IMG/VR virus record: IMGVR_UViG_3300033148_007370
Coordinates: 1-37,402 of that record
Strand: one strand, 5' to 3'
From: a virus
Length of the DNA stretch: 37,402 nucleotides
Of this stretch, positions 7,089 to 16,300 are shown piece after piece. How positions within the stretch are numbered: position 1 is the stretch's first letter; each line of letters opens with the position of its first letter. The translations under genes and the position numbers were made by a program. Under the pieces are notes generated by a model. It saw only the letters and a program-made list of their open reading frames with translations, ran no database searches and was not told the origin of the DNA.

Positions 7089-8330
7089 GTGATAGATGTT
7101 AATGCGTTAAAAAGAAAAAGACAGGCTGCTGTTGATAGTGCAAGAAGCATTATCACCACTGCTGAAACTCGTGACGACAAGAACCTTAGTGATGAAGAAC
7201 GTTCAAGCTTTGACGGTTTCCAGGCAGAAGTAAAAAAACTTGATGGTGACATTACAAGAGCTGAGTTCTTGAATGCTGAGGAAACTCGTGATGTTAATAA
7301 TGAAAACAGTCACAATCGCGGAAGCGGTGATCGTGGAAATGGCGACGGTGACGGCGACGAATTCCGCAGTTTTGGTGAATTTGTTGACGCGGTTGTTCGT
7401 GGTGACACTAAAAATCTTGAAACTCGTGAAATGTCAATGGGAGTTGGCTCTAAGGGTGGTTTTTTAGTTCCAAAACAGTTTGACACTGAAATTAGAGCGA
7501 TGCAACCTGAAGACGGTATTGTTCGCCCTAATGCTATGGTGATACCAGCTGGTGCCACGCCTGATGCTGCAATTGATTTACCATCTCTTGATCAAACGGG
7601 TGACAAGGGTGTTCATGGTGGAATAAAGATGAATTGGACTGCTGAAACTGGAGAAAAGAAAGATTCTGGTGATCCTAAGTTTATTCTTATTACACTTGAG
7701 CCTGAAAACATCACTGGTTATATCGATGTTACAAACAAACTTCTAAGCAACACAACCGCCTTCGCCTCTTACATTCAGCAGCTTATGGCTGGTGCAATGG
7801 TTGGTGCGGAAGAGCACGCTTTCTACGTAGGTGATGGTAACGGTAAGCCACTAGGGATTTTAAATTCTGATGCTGTGGTTAAAGTTGGGCGTGAAACAGC
7901 TGATAAAATCACTTATGAGGATCTTGTAAATATCAATGCAAAAATCAAAGGTACGAATCTCAAGTGGGTTCTAAACAGATCTGCATTGCCTCAACTGCAA
8001 ACAATGGTTGCTAAAAACACAAATACTCTTGCTTGGCAACCCGGTGCAGTTGTTGGTGCACCGGATACAATCCTTGGTACTCCTGTACTTTACAATGAGT
8101 ACGCTCCATCTCTTGGTGAGTTTGGTGATATTGCCCTTCTAGATATGAAAAAGTATGCAATTAAAGATGGAACTGGTCTCTCAATCTTTATTGATACCGT
8201 TACTCAGTACGGTACTGGTAAAACGCGTATTTATATGTCTTGGAATGTTGACGGTCAATCTCTTCTTAAGGATTCAATCCTTTCAGAAGATCAGAAAACA
8301 CGCCGCTCGCCATTTGTTGTGTTGAACTAA
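7089..8330 (+). CDS. Major capsid protein (HK97 fold)
   Basis: The 413-residue protein forms the icosahedral shell. The N-terminal ~110 residues are charged and coiled-coil-like (KRKRQAAVDSARSIITTAET onward), matching the scaffolding delta domain removed by the protease. The HK97-like core begins around ETREMSMGVGSKGGFLVPKQ. Later features such as GAEEHAFYVGDGNGKPLGIL and the C-terminal DTVTQYGTGKTRIYMSWNVD are typical. Translation starts at GTG 7089 behind AAAGGAG; no ATG competes. Confidence 0.95.
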   Translation: MIDVNALKRKRQAAVDSARSIITTAETRDDKNLSDEERSSFDGFQAEVKKLDGDITRAEFLNAEETRDVNNENSHNRGSGDRGNGDGDGDEFRSFGEFVDAVVRGDTKNLETREMSMGVGSKGGFLVPKQFDTEIRAMQPEDGIVRPNAMVIPAGATPDAAIDLPSLDQTGDKGVHGGIKMNWTAETGEKKDSGDPKFILITLEPENITGYIDVTNKLLSNTTAFASYIQQLMAGAMVGAEEHAFYVGDGNGKPLGILNSDAVVKVGRETADKITYEDLVNINAKIKGTNLKWVLNRSALPQLQTMVAKNTNTLAWQPGAVVGAPDTILGTPVLYNEYAPSLGEFGDIALLDMKKYAIKDGTGLSIFIDTVTQYGTGKTRIYMSWNVDGQSLLKDSILSEDQKTRRSPFVVLN

Positions 8331-8338
8331 AAGTTAAA

Positions 8339-8370
8339 TTTAGATAAGGAGGTCATACTTCCTATCTAAA
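8339..8370 (+). terminator. Intergenic hairpin after the capsid gene
   Basis: TTTAGATA and TATCTAAA form the base of a stem continued by GGAGG pairing with CTTCC (one G-U, one bulged A), loop TCATA. No T-run follows immediately, though TTTTTT occurs 14 nt later. It may be a weak terminator or an mRNA-stabilising hairpin that separates capsid from downstream expression. Confidence 0.5.
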
Positions 8371-8426
8371 ACAAAACTGTTAGATTTTTTAATAAAAATG
8401 TTAAATTGATAAAATGAGGTTTAAAA

Positions 8427-9203
8427 ATGTCACATAATTATTTATCAGAGGTCAATAAACTCGATTCAGGAATTACTCCTGCATCGATCAACGGTGCGCA
8501 AACTGGGCTCTATTTCCCAATGAGTCTACACCGTAAAGCTTTATTTGTTGCAATATTTGGCGTAATGGCAACTGCTGCAACTGCTGAAATTCAAGTTCTT
8601 CAGGCTGTAGATGCTTCTGGGACTGACTCTAAAGTTGTTACTGGTGCTATTGCTACTGTTACAGCAAATACGAGTTCTGCAAGTTTAAAACTTGCAATTG
8701 TTACCGCCGCTGGTGGTATTCACGTTGCTGGTCAGACTGTTACAATTACAGTTCCTGTTAATGGTGTTCCTGAAGCTTTTGTTTTCACAGCGGCAGCGGC
8801 AGATGTCCCAGAAACTCGTGAATATGCAGTGGGTGCTAGTGGTGCGGATTCTGCGGCTAATCTCCTTGCAAAAATTAACAGCTCGTATGATGATATTCGT
8901 GTTCCTGGTGTTATTGGAGTTGCAAGTGTTGAAACTACAAACTCTATTATTACTCTCAAATCTGAGGAGCCTGGAGAAACAGTAATTACAGCGGTAGCAA
9001 GTGCTGTAACTACTATTGTTTCAACTATCGAAGCGATTTCTTATGTTGAGATTGATTCTTCTGCTCTTGATGTTAACAACGGATTTAGTCACGTTGCAGT
9101 TCGAGTTACAAATAGTGCTGCAACTCTAACTGGTGTAACTCTTTTACGCGGTCAGAGTCGTTACACTCCTGATCAAAATGTAGCAGCTTCTGCTATTCTT
9201 TAA
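8427..9203 (+). CDS. Head accessory/decoration-type structural protein
   Basis: The 258-residue product is rich in Ala, Thr, Val and Ser, with long beta-rich runs and no catalytic motif. Its position immediately after the major capsid gene, with its own hairpin-bounded transcription unit (hairpins on both sides), suggests an abundant virion protein such as a capsid decoration or head-fibre protein. The N-terminus MSHNYLSEVNKLDSGITPAS looks like a virion-docking segment. A good but slightly distant Shine-Dalgarno (GAGG) precedes the ATG. The assignment is by position. Confidence 0.6.
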   Translation: MSHNYLSEVNKLDSGITPASINGAQTGLYFPMSLHRKALFVAIFGVMATAATAEIQVLQAVDASGTDSKVVTGAIATVTANTSSASLKLAIVTAAGGIHVAGQTVTITVPVNGVPEAFVFTAAAADVPETREYAVGASGADSAANLLAKINSSYDDIRVPGVIGVASVETTNSIITLKSEEPGETVITAVASAVTTIVSTIEAISYVEIDSSALDVNNGFSHVAVRVTNSAATLTGVTLLRGQSRYTPDQNVAASAIL

Positions 9204-9210
9204 TTAGAAG

Positions 9211-9241
9211 ATGAGGTGGGGGTAAAATCCCACCTCATTTA
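9211..9241 (+). terminator. Rho-independent-type terminator
   Basis: ATGAGGTGGG pairs perfectly with CCCACCTCAT around an 8-nt loop and is followed by TTT. It lies 7 nt past the stop of the accessory head protein. The T-run is short, so read-through into the connector genes is likely. Confidence 0.7.
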
Positions 9242-9252
9242 ACGAGGTCATT

Positions 9253-9423
9253 ATGAAAAAATGTTATACTAATTCAATGAGTGGAAACAGTGCTCTAAAT
9301 GCAGTCTCTAAAGTTCCAAAAATAGAAACTGCAACAGAAAGAAATCCACGGCTTGAAAATCGTTCAACTCCTCATTTTTTTAGAGGAGAAACAGTGCACG
9401 TAAATAAGAAGAGTTTAAAATGA
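9253..9423 (+). CDS. Small hypothetical protein, 56 aa
   Basis: The gene starts at ATG 9253 behind AACGAGG and ends in a TGA overlapping the next ATG (ATGA), so it is co-translated with the gene downstream. The product is polar and lacks a membrane segment; it ends with a basic stretch (VHVNKKSLK). The N-terminal MKKCYTNSMSGNSALN is not a signal peptide. No family is recognised. Its place suggests a small head-associated or regulatory protein. Confidence 0.6.
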   Translation: MKKCYTNSMSGNSALNAVSKVPKIETATERNPRLENRSTPHFFRGETVHVNKKSLK

Positions 9424-9887
9424 ACAAATATCCAGTAATAAAAGAGTTTACAGATAATAACGGAGACCATAAAGTAGGTGAAAGTATTGAGCTTGTTAAT
9501 ACAAGAGCTGCAAAACTTATCTCTCTTGGTAAAGTTGGTTCTGCAATTGTAGAGAAAGCAACTGAAGCTAAAACTGTAGAAGTTAATCTTACAGGTTCAG
9601 AAGAGGTTCAAGAACTTCTTGAAAAAGCAAATGGAATTATTGAACTTAGAGATAAAGAGATATTTTCTTTAATCGAATCTTCCAATAAACTTACTGAAGT
9701 TAATGAGACGCTCAAAACAGAACTCACAGAAGCTAATGAAGACCTTTTAAATGCTCAAACAAACATTCAAAATATCAGTACTGCTCTAATCGGTGCTAAA
9801 ACACTTGCAGATTACAAAGAGGTTTCAATATCTCTTGTTGAAGCGATTGAAAAAGCAAAATCTGATTCAGAAACTGAAGAGAACTAA
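9420..9887 (+). CDS. Coiled-coil head-region protein, 155 aa
   Basis: The N-terminal ~45 residues (DNNGDHKVGESIELVNTRAAKLISLGKV) match the short beta-rich module often encoded between capsid and connector genes in HK97-type phages, where a basic VG...E...A..L..LG pattern is common. Residues 60-150 form a long acidic coiled coil. It lies two bases upstream of the connector gene. Function is not established; it may assist head-tail connection. Confidence 0.6.
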   Translation: MNKYPVIKEFTDNNGDHKVGESIELVNTRAAKLISLGKVGSAIVEKATEAKTVEVNLTGSEEVQELLEKANGIIELRDKEIFSLIESSNKLTEVNETLKTELTEANEDLLNAQTNIQNISTALIGAKTLADYKEVSISLVEAIEKAKSDSETEEN

Positions 9888-9889
9888 AA

Positions 9890-10465
9890 ATGGACGGGCT
9901 ACCATCTCTTAAAACTCCTCCTACATCCGAGCCTGTTACAGTTGAACAGCTTAAACTTAGTGTACACATTTCGCACGATGTGCAGAATTCTACACTAGAG
10001 GGCTATTTGAAAGCAGGACGGCAAGCTGCGGAGAATTACCAGAGAAGATCTTTTATTACTCAACAGTGGGAAATTGTTTTTGATTGTTTCCCAGTAGGTG
10101 AGATGGCTCTTTTAAGGGGCCCCGTTCAATCTGTCGAGTCTGTAGTTGTTACAGATGTAGATGGAGCTGAAACAACAATGGATTTATCAGACTTTATTAT
10201 TCTAACAAATACCTCTCCTGCAAGAATGTTGCTAAAAGGTTCGGCATTATGGCCAGCGGTAGAGCTTCAGGAAATTGGCGGAATAAAAATAAATTACACC
10301 ACGGGATACGGTGACGCTGCGGATGTTCCAGCAGATACAAAACACGCTATAATTATCTTTGCATCTTTTGCAGATGATAATAGAGGTGTTGAGGATGGTG
10401 AACTCCCCCCTGCATTTTACAGCTTGTTGGATTCGGATAGACTTTTTGAGGTTACCGCAGTATGA
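9890..10465 (+). CDS. Head-tail connector (gp6-like adaptor)
   Basis: The 191-residue protein carries hallmark features of gp6/HK97-type adaptors: an N-terminal helical region starting TSEPVTVEQLKLSVHI, then AGRQAAENYQRRSFITQQWE, a beta segment with LRGPVQSVESV, and the C-terminal INYTTGYGDAADVPADTKHA preceding a final helix. These proteins form a ring under the portal. It overlaps the next gene by four bases (ATGA). Confidence 0.88.
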   Translation: MDGLPSLKTPPTSEPVTVEQLKLSVHISHDVQNSTLEGYLKAGRQAAENYQRRSFITQQWEIVFDCFPVGEMALLRGPVQSVESVVVTDVDGAETTMDLSDFIILTNTSPARMLLKGSALWPAVELQEIGGIKINYTTGYGDAADVPADTKHAIIIFASFADDNRGVEDGELPPAFYSLLDSDRLFEVTAV

Positions 10466-10854
10466 GTAGTCGTAGAGGAAACAACCTTTCTCGTATGGGA
10501 AAAAACAGATCGCTCTCAACAGAAAGCAACACATACGGATTTATTCAATCATGTGTGTTGGTTTCTGATGATAGCGCTAGTTTAGTTGAGGAGTGGGCTA
10601 ACACCTCAACAAATCCTCATTATTTTGCGCTTATCCCGAAAGCTTCTTTGCAAGTTTGGGAGGAGAAAACTGTTAATGTAGAGGCAACTCATATTATAAA
10701 AATGAGAGCTGAAATACCAGTTTCACAACTCGACCGAATTGTAGTAGATCCTGGTGGTGGAAAACCGGAGAGAATCTTTGAAATATTAACTGTAAGTGAT
10801 ATTCAAGAGCGTGGGATTGTTAATTGGATTATTACTAAAGAGCGGTTGGATTAA
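10462..10854 (+). CDS. Head closure protein (head-tail joining)
   Basis: The 130-residue product fits the small beta-barrel head-tail joining family by order, size and C-terminal features (VDPGGGKPERIFEILTVSDI, then a W-containing end). These proteins plug the portal until the tail docks. The N-terminal 20 residues are basic and likely disordered. It is coupled to the adaptor by ATGA and abuts the next gene without a gap. Confidence 0.75.
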   Translation: MSSRRGNNLSRMGKNRSLSTESNTYGFIQSCVLVSDDSASLVEEWANTSTNPHYFALIPKASLQVWEEKTVNVEATHIIKMRAEIPVSQLDRIVVDPGGGKPERIFEILTVSDIQERGIVNWIITKERLD

Positions 10855-11247
10855 GTGGCTTTTAAAAAAAACGCATTCACTTTAAATACTTTTGCCAAAG
10901 AGGTTTTTGCAGATTTAAATAAAGGACAACATAAGCAATTAGCAAAAGCGTCTTCAGTTGTTAAGAGACAAATGAGAGCAAATATAAGATCAAAGAATTT
11001 GGTTAAAGAGGGGAATCTGCTAAAAGGAATAAAAGATGATAATTACGGTGGTTTTATTCTAATTGGAGCCGCACCACCCGCTTTTCATGCTCTTCTTGTG
11101 GAATTTGGGCACGCTGTTGTACTTCCTGATGGGCATAATCAAAAAAATCCAAAAGCGTTAAAGATTGTTCCGGGTAATCCTTTTATGTTGCCTGCGTTTC
11201 AGTCAACTACTTCAAAAGTTATAAATATTATGTCGGAGGAGTGGTAG
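10855..11247 (+). CDS. Neck/tail-completion protein (HK97 gp10-like)
   Basis: This 130-residue basic protein has the usual gp10-type pattern: an N-terminal helix with many Lys, then FHALLVEFGHAVVLPDGHN and the terminal NPFMLPAFQSTTSKV motif, which is strongly conserved in this family. Such proteins sit at the head-tail interface. Translation begins with GTG at 10855, directly after the stop of the preceding gene. It ends in a TAG sharing a base with the next start. Confidence 0.85.
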   Translation: MAFKKNAFTLNTFAKEVFADLNKGQHKQLAKASSVVKRQMRANIRSKNLVKEGNLLKGIKDDNYGGFILIGAAPPAFHALLVEFGHAVVLPDGHNQKNPKALKIVPGNPFMLPAFQSTTSKVINIMSEEW

Positions 11248-11687
11248 TGTTTTATTCTGAACTTATAGCCTGTTTACAATCTGATGCGGCTGTTGCTGCA
11301 ACGGTTTCTACGTACAAGGTGAAAGTTGGTGTAACTATTAGCGATGTTCCTTCGGTATTTAGAGATTTGGCACCTGAGAAAGCTAAGCTGCCTTATATCG
11401 TAGTTGCAATAGACAGTAGAAAAGATCCTGCAAGTATTATTAAAGTTGCAGATGTTAAGATAGATTATTACGATCACAAGAAATCAAGAGCCCTTGCGGA
11501 TCAGTCCGCTAAAGCTGTTGAAGATTTACTGGATTTGGCTTTAATGAATTCAGCCGATTATAACCATATTAGATTTAAATTGTCAGATGATGGATATATC
11601 CCTCAAACTGACCCTAGAATTATTCACTATAATACTACATTCAGTGCTCGTGCAAGTCGCAAGGGTTGGATGCAGAGAACTAGATAA
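11247..11687 (+). CDS. Tail terminator protein
   Basis: The gene lies between the neck protein and the major tail protein, the standard place of the tail terminator, which caps the tail tube and joins the head. The 146-residue protein has an N-terminal helix, beta strands around KLPYIVVAIDSRKD and VADVKIDYYDHKK, and a second helix SRALADQSAKAVEDLLDLAL, the alpha/beta order of that fold. I prefer GTG 11247 to GTG 11241 because GGAGGA ends just one base before the latter. Confidence 0.75.
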   Translation: MFYSELIACLQSDAAVAATVSTYKVKVGVTISDVPSVFRDLAPEKAKLPYIVVAIDSRKDPASIIKVADVKIDYYDHKKSRALADQSAKAVEDLLDLALMNSADYNHIRFKLSDDGYIPQTDPRIIHYNTTFSARASRKGWMQRTR

Positions 11688-11701
11688 AAGGAGGCCATAT
11701 T

Positions 11702-12487
11702 ATGGCGGGTCCAGTAAAATTAAGTAACGGTATAAGCGCGGATACGTGGAACCGTGTTGGAGAAGATTCAGGAATTGTTTATCAGGATTATGGTTTACCT
11801 GGTCAAAGAATCCTTGGTGCTACCAATGGTGGTAATACTTTTACAATTGAAGTTGAAAACCGTGAAATGGTGGTGGATGGTTCCGCTGGTCCTATTAAGG
11901 GTTCACAGCGTAGAATTAAATCAACCGCAAAATTAGTGGCTAATATCGTAGAAATAACAGATGATAATATTAAGTTGTTATTGCCTGGTGTTAATCTTGA
12001 AACTCTTGGTGCTGGTACTAAATTTACAAGAGATTGTCAAATAAAAGCCGGGGATTATGTCGATAATATTACATTGTTGGTTATGAAGGGCGGAACGGAT
12101 GAGCTAATAGGTTTGACCGTTAAAAATTGTCTAAATCTTGGGAACTTTGAGTTTGGAGCTACAGAGGATTCAGAAGCAGTATTTCCTCTTGAAATGACAG
12201 CCCATTTTGACCCTGCTAATATGGCAGAAGAACCTTGGGAGGTATTCAATCCTGAAGAAGTTTCTGCGGTTACTCATAACCTTACTTACATTGCTGGTGC
12301 AAATGGTTCAGTAGTAGGAATATCTTCTCAAATTATCCCTGATGGTGATGATGGCACTGAAGTCGCGGCTTCTCCAGATGCTGGTTTTGTGTTTGATGAT
12401 TGGAGTGATGCATCAACGGAGCAGTTTAGAACAGATCTTGCTGTAAGTACAGATATTAGTGTTACTGCAAATTTTGTTGCTGAATAG
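11702..12487 (+). CDS. Major tail tube protein with C-terminal InlB-type repeat domain
   Basis: The first ~190 residues form the beta-rich tail tube protein expected at this locus; the ATG follows a strong AAAGGAGG. Residues ~193-261 (LTYIAGANGSVVGISSQIIP, then AASPDAGFVFDDWSDAST and VSTDISVTANFVAE) match the divergent InlB B-repeat domain (ubiquitin-like beta-grasp repeats of surface proteins). In phages such C-terminal domains decorate the outside of the tail tube. The gene ends just before a strong terminator, in line with high expression. Confidence 0.85.
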   Translation: MAGPVKLSNGISADTWNRVGEDSGIVYQDYGLPGQRILGATNGGNTFTIEVENREMVVDGSAGPIKGSQRRIKSTAKLVANIVEITDDNIKLLLPGVNLETLGAGTKFTRDCQIKAGDYVDNITLLVMKGGTDELIGLTVKNCLNLGNFEFGATEDSEAVFPLEMTAHFDPANMAEEPWEVFNPEEVSAVTHNLTYIAGANGSVVGISSQIIPDGDDGTEVAASPDAGFVFDDWSDASTEQFRTDLAVSTDISVTANFVAE

Positions 12488-12512
12488 GCAGTAGGATTTG
12501 TGATTGATTTTT

Positions 12513-12541
12513 GCGGGGTTAATTTTTAGCCCCGCATTTTT
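12513..12541 (+). terminator. Rho-independent terminator
   Basis: GCGGGG (12513-12518) pairs with CCCCGC (12530-12535) around an AT-rich loop and is followed by ATTTTTA. It lies 26 nt past the major tail protein stop and probably sets the stoichiometry between the tube protein and downstream tail genes. Confidence 0.85.
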
Positions 12542-12579
12542 AAAATTGTTTAGAAAACTTAAAAACTTAGGAAAAACTT

Positions 12580-13047
12580 ATGAATAACAAACCAGAGCTT
12601 AAAAAAATCAGAGAGCTAACTAGAGCTGATAGAAAAAAACTCACAAAAATCTTTAAAAAAGCAATGCTAGAGCTTAAAGATAACTCTCTTAAAAACATTA
12701 TTTCGTCAAAAAACAATAGTAAGAATTCAGAAGACGAATCTGTCGAGATGGCTTCTACAATTGTTAATTTTGGGGTTGGATTTATAGAAAAAGCTCTTGA
12801 TGTTGTAGATGATGATTTGGGTGAATGGTTTGCTTCTCTTCTAGGTGTTACAATAGAAGAGTTTGACCAGATGCCTATTGATATTGAATTTAAGATTCTT
12901 GAGCAGATAAGGGCAGATCCCGCAGCGGAGAATTTTTTTACGCAGTGTTGGCAACGTGCCAAAATGATGAACGTGTTAGAAGCTCCATTGAGAGCAATGA
13001 GAGGGCGGTTCGGTTCTATATTGGAGGAAGCAAAGCAGAGCTCTTAA
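12580..13047 (+). CDS. Tail assembly chaperone, short form (gpG-like)
   Basis: Located between the major tail protein and tape measure genes, this 155-residue protein is the expected short tail assembly chaperone that keeps the tape measure soluble. It is highly charged, with a Lys-rich N-terminus and acidic helices (FIEKALDVVDDDLGEWFASL). A second frame open from 12903 to 13337 overlaps its 3' end, the arrangement used by most siphoviruses for a frameshifted long form. A T7 slippery heptamer in phase lies at 12933. Confidence 0.78.
   Translation: MNNKPELKKIRELTRADRKKLTKIFKKAMLELKDNSLKNIISSKNNSKNSEDESVEMASTIVNFGVGFIEKALDVVDDDLGEWFASLLGVTIEEFDQMPIDIEFKILEQIRADPAAENFFTQCWQRAKMMNVLEAPLRAMRGRFGSILEEAKQSS
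12933..12939 (+). promoter_or_regulatory. Candidate -1 frameshift slippery site
   Basis: The heptamer T TTT TTT is phased as AAT TTT TTT ACG in the short-chaperone frame, satisfying X XXY YYZ. Slipping back one base gives TTT TTT TAC and enters the -1 frame, which is open from 12903 to 13337. It is the only canonical slippery heptamer I found in the 145-bp dual-open region. No downstream pseudoknot was identified. Confidence 0.55.
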
Positions 13048-13337
13048 AACTCCCTTATGAACAGGTGATCTTTATCTCTGAAATGCTTAATGAAAAAGAA
13101 TCAAAAGAGTACCGCAACCAAATGGAAGCGGTTTCTTTTAATGCTTGGCAACAATTATCGGCAAAAGGAGCTTTGAAAAAAGGCACAAGTTTTGAGAAGT
13201 ATAAAAAGCAAATGGGTCTAGGTGATCCTAAGTCGAGTAAAATTGGTAAGCAAGCAAAAAAAGAAGTTGTGAAAACAGCTTTGACTATTCATCAAAGAGT
13301 GCAAAGGTTACAAAATGTCAAGCAGAAAAATATTTGA
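12939..13337 (+). CDS. Tail assembly chaperone, frameshift extension (gpT-like)
   Basis: This -1-frame segment lacks a convincing start: the first candidate, GTG 12945, has no ribosome binding site. It is best read as the C-terminal part of a frameshift fusion. A slip at 12933-12939 would give a 252-residue fused protein with about 132 residues from this frame. The sequence GGSKAELLKLPYEQVIFISE followed by a basic C-terminus is typical of the T-type domain that recruits tube protein to the tape measure. Its end overlaps the tape measure start by 23 bases. Confidence 0.7.
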   Translation, partial: YAVLATCQNDERVRSSIESNERAVRFYIGGSKAELLKLPYEQVIFISEMLNEKESKEYRNQMEAVSFNAWQQLSAKGALKKGTSFEKYKKQMGLGDPKSSKIGKQAKKEVVKTALTIHQRVQRLQNVKQKNI

Positions 13338-16300
13338 ACTCTTTGGATCAATAGTTGTTGAGGGCTTAGGAACTGCAAAAAAAGAGTTTACTGAGTTTCA
13401 AAAAGACCTTAAAGCAACTAATAAAGCTCTCAATAAAATGGGGCGTGATGCTGGTAAGCTCGGTAAGGCGATAACCAAGGGGCTCACAGTCCCCTTGGGA
13501 ATTGCAGGCGGTGCAGTTATCAAGTTTGGAGCCGATTTTGATCAGGCTATGACTAACTCACTTGCAATTATGGGTGATGTTAGCGATGAAATGCGTAACA
13601 AGCTTGAAATGACCGCCCGTGAAGTTGCAAAAACTACTAAATTCTCCGCAACACAAGCAGCAGAATCGTACTACTTTTTAGCTTCTGCGGGTCTCGATGC
13701 TGCACAATCAATGGCTCTCCTCCCTAAAGTTGCCGCATTTGCTCAAGCTGGTAATTTTGACATGGCAAAAGCTACCGACTTACTCACAGATGCACAGAGT
13801 GCATTAGGGTTATCATCTGACGATGCGGCTACTCATATGGCAAATCTTGTTTCAATATCAGATCAATTTACACGAGCAGCGTCTAACGCGAATGCTACCT
13901 CTCAGCAATTCTCAGAGGGTATTACTAACAAAGCCGGTGTTGCTCTCAAAGATCTTGGTAAAGATCTGTCTGAAGGGCTCGCTATTTTACAGGTTTATGC
14001 TGATAAGGGTTTGGCAAAAGGAGTTGATGCTGGTACTCAACTTAATATCGTTCTCAGAGATTTACAAAATGCATCGGTAAATAATACAAAAGCTTGGAAA
14101 GATGCTGAAGTCGCGGTGTTTGATGGTAATGGTAAAATGATGCACATGGCTGATATCGTTGAAGGCCTTACTGGTCATCTTAGCGGTATGAGTGACGAGC
14201 AGAAGCGATCAGAATTATTGATGCTTGGTTTTACAAGTAAATCAATGGATGCTACAAAAGCTCTACTTGGAACATCGGATGCAATAAGAGACTTTGAAAA
14301 ACGAACAAAAGAAGGGATTACCACACAAGAAGTTGCCGACAAACAAATGAAAACGTTCTGGGTTCAACTCGGATTAGTTAAAGATAAAGTGGTAGATTTA
14401 GGGCTCACATTATGGAAAGGATTAGCTCCTATCCTGATGGATGTTGTCCTTCCTGCGATAACAGCTGTAACAGAAGCGATGGCTTGGTTTATCAATTTGA
14501 TGGGCGAACATAAAAACATAACTGCTTTTATAGCTACATTCGTTGGCGTTTTGGCGGTTGCTGGTCCATTCCTTTTATTCTTCGCAAAAATCCTCCCCAT
14601 GATTAAAAGTATGGTTGCACTTTATAAAGTTCTAACCGCTGCGCAAATCGGTTTAAACGCATCAATGACTGCCAATCCAATTGGATTAATAGTTGTAGGA
14701 ATTGCGGCACTTATTGCCGCTGGTGTTTTGCTATGGAGAAATTGGGATGCTGTTAAAAAGGCTTTTGTAGATACGTGGGATTTTATAAGCTATCACTTCA
14801 AGAATGTCTCTTCCACTATCGCAATGGCTTACGGCTCTATGATTCTTGGTATCCTAGACGGTATTAATAAAATTGCTAGATTTATTCCTGGTATAAATAA
14901 AGGGCTTGGTAGTTTAATTGAATCTGTGGAAAATACTGTTGACGCTCTTGCTGCACAAAAAGCGGCAAGAATAGCACTCCACAAAGTGCAAGTAGCTAAT
15001 AAGAAATTGACACTTGCAGAAAAAAAAGCAACTGATGAAGCGGCGAAAGCTCTAAAAGAAATAAATGGATCAATTAAAACTAATACCACCACGACAGAAG
15101 ATAATACCGATGCAAAAGATAAAAACAAAGCCGCAACACTAAAACAGATAGAAGCTGCTAAAAAGTTAGCAGAAGAGAAAGCTAAGTTTGAAGATGAGTG
15201 GAATAAGAAATTAGAAGAAGCGACTTCTTCGAGACAAGAATTACTTCTTGCCGAAAAAACACATGCACTTGCAGAAGCAGAAAAATTAGGTGTTGATAAA
15301 ACAAATATCTTAAAATTTTATGCTAACGAAGAATTAAAAATATCTAAAGACAAAGCTAAATCAGATTTTAAAATATCTAAAGAATTAAATAAAGCTAAAG
15401 CAGGGTTAGAAGACGATTCTTTAACAAAGCTGAGGATGGTTACCCAACAAAAGCTTACAGAAAATGAGTTTGAAAAAACCGAGGCTATAAGAATTGGAAC
15501 GGAAAAGGGTTTAGATCTTGCCAATATAACAGAGCTTTATAAGGCAAGAGAGATTAAAATAATAAGAGATTCTGCTGTTATTGAGGTTAAGATTGCTAAT
15601 GACGTAAAACGTGAAAAAATATCTACTCTTCAAAAAGTGTTGAGTGCTGTTGGAAATGTAGCGGGTCAAATGAATGCTGTTTGGCAAGCTGGATTAAATC
15701 GGAGAATGATACAGCTCGACAAAGAGACTGAAGCGAAAACAGCGGCAATGGAAGAACAGCTAGGAACTGATGAAGAGCATTCTGCTGCAATAGAAGAAAT
15801 TAAAAATAATGAACTGCTATCTGATGAGGAAAGGTCAGAGCAGATTAAAGTAATCGAGGAAGAAAGAGCCGCCGCAATTGCTGCGATCGATGAAGAAGCG
15901 GACGCTAAAAAGCTTGAGCTCCAAAAAGAGAATGCTCGTCGTGAGAAATTAGCATCTATTATGGGTATTGTTCTAAACACGGCACTGGCTGTTAGTGCCG
16001 CACTTACTCTTCCACCTCCTGCAAGTTTTATAATGGCAGGAATAACCGCCGCTCTCGGTATCGCTCAACTTGCAATTGCTGTTGCAACTCCAATCCCTTT
16101 TGCTAAAGGTGGACTGGTTCGATCTGATCCGGGTACAGGAATTATTGCACAAATTGGAGAGGGTGCACAAGATGAGGTTGTTTTACCGATGAAAACTGGA
16201 GCTTTAGAGATTGCACGGGGAATTATGGGTGCAATGGGTTCGGTTGGTGGTGGGCTTGCTAGCGGTGCTAGAAGTGTTGTAAGCGAAACTCATGTTCATT

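Noticed and set aside
8692-8985. Leu-rich plus-strand frame inside the accessory head protein gene
   Set aside because: Composition is that of an out-of-frame translation of the beta-rich gene; no start signal.
15666-15980. Minus-strand open frame of 104 codons inside the tape measure gene
   Set aside because: It is an antisense shadow with Ser-rich low-complexity content and no ribosome site.
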